9,259 nucleotides of DNA from Chloroflexota bacterium. GTDB taxonomy: Bacteria > Chloroflexota > Dehalococcoidia > UBA1151 > UBA1328. The position numbers and the translations under genes are program-made. Positions 6,493 through 9,259 of this stretch are shown here, piece after piece. Under the pieces are notes generated by a model. That model had not been told where the DNA came from and ran no database searches. It was given only the letters and a program-made list of their open reading frames with translations. The DNA lies in assembly GCA_002687335.1 (NCBI GenBank), contig NYZY01000034.1, positions 1 to 9,259 on the forward strand. Reading direction: 5' to 3'. Within the stretch, counting starts at the first letter, position 1, and every line of letters begins with the position of its first letter.

Positions 6493-7049
6493 AAATAAGC
6501 GATCGATTTGACGCTGATATCCGCAACCCTTTGGAGTGACTTCCATATTTCAGGGGTTGGATCGAACCTGCGATCGATTTCAATTGACCATCCATTGAAA
6601 TCTTCGTGGAGAGTCTGAACACGGATATTTCCTATGCCGGTGGCAAGGTTGTCAGTTTCGACGTCGTCCGAAAGTTTCTTTGCAAGCCCGTGGTTGCGAT
6701 CTTGTCCTTTCCAGGTGACGCCGATAATTTTTCCGAAAAGTGGAAAGGATTTTTTTCGCTTGGTTCGTATGTTTACCGAACGAGATTTTGGGAGTTGCAT
6801 GTCTCCAGGTACACCGAGGTAAATCCACCATCGGGGGGGCGAATCTTTTTGACGATCCTGCTTGATAATATTGATCCACTTGATCAATCCATCATCGGTT
6901 ATATCAATTATCCCGAGGGACCTTCGAAATAATCGATTTCCAACTTTTTCTTCAGTACGATCGCGTTCAGACAGAGTTGCGTTAATGCCGATAGCATTAA
7001 GTTGTTCGGCGAGGTTATCTCGGGTTTTATCGCGTAATTTTTCACGCAT
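6489..7049 (-). CDS. Hypothetical protein, 186 residues, downstream of the DapA-family lyase
   Basis: Not recognised. It looks soluble, with no signal peptide or membrane helix. The first 40 residues are highly charged and probably helical, starting MREKLRDKTRDNLAEQL. The middle is basic (RTKRKK at about 95-100) with the hydrophobic patch PPRWWIYLGVPG (71-82), and the C-terminal third looks mixed alpha/beta (GWSIEIDRRFD, 153-163). It starts with ATG 41 bases after the lyase stop on the same strand, behind a weak purine-rich tract, so cotranscription is likely. Its TAG shares the CTAG palindrome at 6489-6492 with the stop of the convergent small membrane protein. The long frame has natural composition and no competing gene. 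Function is unknown; nothing visible ties it mechanistically to the lyase. Confidence 0.75.
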   Translation of the reverse strand: MREKLRDKTRDNLAEQLNAIGINATLSERDRTEEKVGNRLFRRSLGIIDITDDGLIKWINIIKQDRQKDSPPRWWIYLGVPGDMQLPKSRSVNIRTKRKKSFPLFGKIIGVTWKGQDRNHGLAKKLSDDVETDNLATGIGNIRVQTLHEDFNGWSIEIDRRFDPTPEIWKSLQRVADISVKSIAYF

Positions 7050-7090
7050 TATGATGTTCTTTTCTTCTTGTAGGAGAATTGCGTAAAATT

Positions 7091-8020
7091 TTATCGATTC
7101 AGCAGGTCATTCATTCGATCAAGGATTTTATCTAACTCTTCATAGTCTAATTTGTCTAGTGATTTGTTAGCAGGGTTTCGTGTTAGCGGTGTGCGTATGA
7201 TCCCGCGTCGCCAGTAGGCTGCTTTATATGCATTAACACCAAACATGAATTCGAAGTTTAGGGAAGGGATCATCTGCTCCCAGATTCCTCGGGCTTCATC
7301 AGTCACTATCTGTAGTCCTTCCTCATCAACTCCTCCGTTCTCCAGGGCATTCCACAGCTTGACGTGTGCATCAGTGATATGACCTGCCGGCATCGTACCG
7401 CAAGAACCTCGCCTGAACTCGTCGACGAGGTAACGTCCACCCATTCCTCCCATAAGTCCTTTAACTGCGCCTTCCGCTTTTTTTAGGAGCTCAGTCATCA
7501 CCTGACCTGGAAGATAGCTTTCCTCCTTCACGTAATCTACGTGCTCTACTTCTTTCAACAACTTGACCATTTGGTTGGTAGGAACTACAGGTCCTGCAGG
7601 TGGCTTGTTATTTTGTATCCAAACGGGAAGCTGGCCAGCCTCAGCGATTGCTGCGTAGTGGTCCCAAACAGTTGAGCCACCGGCCCCGTTTGGGGGCATG
7701 GCCATTACCGCATCGGCACCTAGACTGGCAGCATTTTTGGTCAATTCTATTGATATGACAGTGGAAGCACCGCTAACTCCACCAATAACCGGGACTGCAC
7801 CGTCAACGACCTCGATTCCGGTCTTGAGTACCTCTTTACGTTCTGCATCAGTAAGAAATGGGCCTTCCGAGGCATTTACGGGTAAGACGATTCCGTGTGC
7901 TCCATTTTCAATGCTGAAAGCTATGCACTTTCTAAGTGAATGCCAGTCTATGGTCAGATCTTCGTTAAATGGTGTAGCTGGAATTGCATATACGCCGCGG
8001 AAATTCGAAGTTGTGGTCAT
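7091..8020 (-). CDS. Dihydrodipicolinate synthase/N-acetylneuraminate lyase family protein (not a canonical DapA)
   Basis: Predicted cytoplasmic class I (Schiff-base) lyase or aldolase with a TIM barrel, 309 residues. The N-terminal GVYAIPATPFNED segment and Lys165 in VDYVKEES mark the superfamily and its imine-forming lysine. By hand alignment with E. coli DapA, Thr44, Tyr107, Tyr133 and Arg138 correspond to Asn49, Pro110, Gln136 and Pro141. The DapA GTTGES loop reads VNASEG (48-53). Lysine biosynthesis is therefore unlikely. A catabolic retro-aldol or dehydratase role on a pyruvate-yielding keto acid is plausible but unproven, and with the tyrosine gone the proton relay must differ. The start is ATG at 8020 with only a weak GAGAA upstream. 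It is the first gene of a two-gene minus-strand unit with the hypothetical protein, and it is divergent from the zinc dehydrogenase. Confidence 0.91.
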   Translation of the reverse strand: MTTTSNFRGVYAIPATPFNEDLTIDWHSLRKCIAFSIENGAHGIVLPVNASEGPFLTDAERKEVLKTGIEVVDGAVPVIGGVSGASTVISIELTKNAASLGADAVMAMPPNGAGGSTVWDHYAAIAEAGQLPVWIQNNKPPAGPVVPTNQMVKLLKEVEHVDYVKEESYLPGQVMTELLKKAEGAVKGLMGGMGGRYLVDEFRRGSCGTMPAGHITDAHVKLWNALENGGVDEEGLQIVTDEARGIWEQMIPSLNFEFMFGVNAYKAAYWRRGIIRTPLTRNPANKSLDKLDYEELDKILDRMNDLLNR

Positions 8021-8154
8021 TAGCAGTGTTTCTCGATGATTTAAAACATGATTCGGTGTTTACGTAGCGATGAGGATACACTCATTAATGTGAGGTAAGA
8101 TGCGCCATTAACCGGGATGACTGATCGAATTAATAATAGTGTTGGAATTTTTGT

Positions 8155-8168
8155 AGCGACATGTCGCT
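8155..8168. promoter_or_regulatory. Perfect 14-bp palindrome before the dehydrogenase: candidate operator or RBS-proximal hairpin
   Basis: AGCGACATGTCGCT is identical to its reverse complement. It ends three bases before the ribosome binding site of the dehydrogenase and lies downstream of the best promoter candidate. It could bind a dimeric repressor as a roadblock operator. In RNA it could fold as a five-pair stem with a CAUG loop next to the ribosome site. No regulator gene is in the window. Confidence 0.4.
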
Positions 8169-8171
8169 TAA

Positions 8172-8179
8172 GGAAGAGG
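8172..8179 (+). promoter_or_regulatory. Ribosome binding site favouring ATG at 8187
   Basis: GGAAGAGG ends seven bases before ATG at 8187. A TTG at 8184 directly precedes that ATG in frame. The spacing and the stronger codon favour the ATG, and the choice changes the protein by one residue. Confidence 0.65.
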
Positions 8180-8186
8180 AACTTTG

Positions 8187-9230
8187 ATGTCGGATACGAT
8201 GCGAGCCGCGCTAGATGACGGAACAGGGCGATATGTTGTTCAGGACGTTCCAATACCTGAGATGTATCCCGGAGCAGCCATGATTCGTATTCGTCAGACT
8301 GGGATTTGTGGATCGGATCTTCATATGACGACCAGTCGAACGGAGGCTCAAACACTGGCATCTGGTCACGAGACAACAGGTGAGATTCTTGAGCTTCCTC
8401 AAGGTGAACATGATCTGTCGATCGGCGATCGAGTGGCTATAGAAATGATAGGTGCAGGGAGAGCCTGTCTGACATGTCATTTTTGCAGGTACGGTCAGTA
8501 CAAACATTGTGTGAACCTTGCTCTGGACACGGGAGGCGGGTTTGCTCAGTACATGACCCGCAAGCCAGCAGGACTATTCAAACTGCCTGATTCTTTTACA
8601 TGGTTGGATGGGGCAATAGTTGAGCCTATGGCTGTGAGCGTCCATGGGTTGCGTTATGGACGAATGCAGCCGGGGGATATAGTCGGTGTGGTTGGTTCTG
8701 CAACGATCGGGCTTTCTTCTATTGCGGTAGCCAAAGCATTTGGCGCACGAACTGTGATTGCTTCGGCGAGACATCAACAGCAGGCTGAGGCTGCAAAGAG
8801 AATGGGTGCTGATATTGTTGTGGGTACAGAGGATGGAGAATTTGAAGCTGCCTGTATGGATGCTTCTGGTGGCATCGGGGCCGATTTCGTAGTCGAGTCA
8901 GTAGGAGGTCACCAGTCGAAGTCTTTCGCACAAGCGATCAGCGCAACTCGCAACCAAGGTACGATGCTCTATCTCGGTGGAATGAAGATTCCTTTGGAGA
9001 TCGACCTGTTTGAGCCGCTCTTGAGAGAGATTCGAGTTCAATCAGTGATTTGTTATGGGGTAATCGACGGTCGCCATGACTATGAGGTCGCAATTGACCT
9101 TTTGGAATCAGGTGAGATTCCGTACAGAGAAATTGTCACTCACCAATTTGGGCTTGAAGACATACAGGATGGATTTGATGCAGCCTGGGACAAAACGTCT
9201 GGTTCTATCAAGGTTCATGTAAACATCTAG
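8187..9230 (+). CDS. Zinc-dependent medium-chain alcohol/polyol dehydrogenase
   Basis: Predicted cytoplasmic NAD(P)-dependent dehydrogenase of the MDR superfamily, 347 residues, with a GroES-like catalytic domain followed by a Rossmann domain. Catalytic zinc ligands are Cys41 in TGICGSD, His61-Glu62 in SGHE and Glu146 in VEPMAV. The structural zinc lobe has Cys94, Cys97, Cys100 and Cys108. The cofactor loop reads GSATIG (170-175), where most relatives have GxGPIG, so the middle glycine is alanine. At the second strand end, ASARHQ replaces the usual acidic residue by Ala194 and adds Arg195, which suggests NADP(H) preference. The general look is sorbitol/threonine/sugar-acid dehydrogenase-like; the substrate cannot be fixed. 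It is divergent from the lyase gene and has a palindrome before its ribosome site. The last 29 bases of the window hold nothing recognisable. Confidence 0.93.
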   Translation: MSDTMRAALDDGTGRYVVQDVPIPEMYPGAAMIRIRQTGICGSDLHMTTSRTEAQTLASGHETTGEILELPQGEHDLSIGDRVAIEMIGAGRACLTCHFCRYGQYKHCVNLALDTGGGFAQYMTRKPAGLFKLPDSFTWLDGAIVEPMAVSVHGLRYGRMQPGDIVGVVGSATIGLSSIAVAKAFGARTVIASARHQQQAEAAKRMGADIVVGTEDGEFEAACMDASGGIGADFVVESVGGHQSKSFAQAISATRNQGTMLYLGGMKIPLEIDLFEPLLREIRVQSVICYGVIDGRHDYEVAIDLLESGEIPYREIVTHQFGLEDIQDGFDAAWDKTSGSIKVHVNI

Positions 9231-9259
9231 AATCAAGCTTCTGTCCTGTTTTGACCTCA

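Larger units (their letters stand above)
8021..8186. promoter_or_regulatory. Divergent intergenic region between the lyase and the zinc dehydrogenase
   Basis: This is the longest space between genes. It must hold promoters for both directions. A plus-strand candidate is TTAACC (8108-8113), 17-base spacer, TAATAA (8131-8136), giving a start near 8143. An eight-base palindrome CATTAATG is at 8083-8090. GTAGCGA occurs at 8064-8070 and again at 8153-8159, the second running into a 14-bp palindrome. No minus-strand promoter stands out. The motifs are visible; their function is inferred. Confidence 0.35.

Noticed and set aside
6606..6932. Plus-strand 108-residue open frame antisense to the hypothetical gene
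   Set aside because: The minus-strand frame is longer, starts with ATG just after the lyase gene and ends exactly at the convergent stop. The plus frame has no ribosome site. Because the minus gene is itself unrecognised, this rejection is less firm than the others.
7091..8020. Annotation of the lyase as DapA (lysine biosynthesis)
   Set aside because: The Thr-Tyr-Tyr relay and Arg138 equivalents are all replaced; only superfamily features remain.
8041..8376. Minus-strand 111-residue open frame upstream of the lyase
   Set aside because: More than half of it is antisense to the zinc dehydrogenase, whose zinc ligands and frame are certain, and the remainder covers the promoter gap and palindrome. 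Composition looks like a shadow frame.

Overview
This window looks like a catabolic and redox stretch of a bacterial chromosome with moderate GC. Ten protein-coding genes fill almost all of it. There are no RNA genes, mobile elements, CRISPR arrays or long repeats, and no gap without a gene reaches 200 bases. Several things fit an uncultivated marine Chloroflexota of the SAR202 type: a putative coenzyme-F420-dependent NADP reductase, oxidoreductases and a DapA-superfamily lyase of probable catabolic role, two different MFS carriers, and frequent TTG starts. That assignment is inference from gene content; no marker gene is present.

Layout. (1) 17-2528, plus strand: an aldo/keto reductase, a short extended SDR resembling uronate dehydrogenases, and an F420-dependent NADP reductase-like protein. 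The last two overlap by one base (TAATG) and are probably translationally coupled. (2) 2614-3897, minus strand: an MFS carrier of the organophosphate:phosphate antiporter (GlpT/UhpT) type, convergent with block 1. It may have a leaderless promoter. (3) 4040-6492, plus strand: a metal-dependent amidohydrolase (PF04909 type), a monocarboxylate-type MFS carrier overlapping it by four bases, and a 67-residue one-helix membrane protein whose ATG directly follows the carrier's stop. (4) 6489-8020, minus strand: a DapA/NanA-superfamily lyase followed by an unrecognised 186-residue protein. The stop of the latter shares one CTAG palindrome with the stop of the small membrane protein. (5) 8187-9230, plus strand: a zinc-dependent medium-chain dehydrogenase, divergent from block 4, with a perfect 14-bp palindrome just before its ribosome binding site.

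How the genes may work together (inference). Dehydrogenases, a possible lactonase-type amidohydrolase, a pyruvate-lyase-type aldolase and uptake carriers are the parts expected for oxidative breakdown of sugars, sugar acids or similar carboxylates. A dehydratase, which such a route would need, is not in the window. The residues that define lysine-biosynthetic DHDPS are missing from the lyase, which argues for a catabolic or unknown role. No complete new system is evident. The less ordinary items are the small membrane protein coupled to the carrier, the unrecognised protein behind the lyase, the OPA-type carrier with a half-conserved anion site, and the palindrome before the dehydrogenase.
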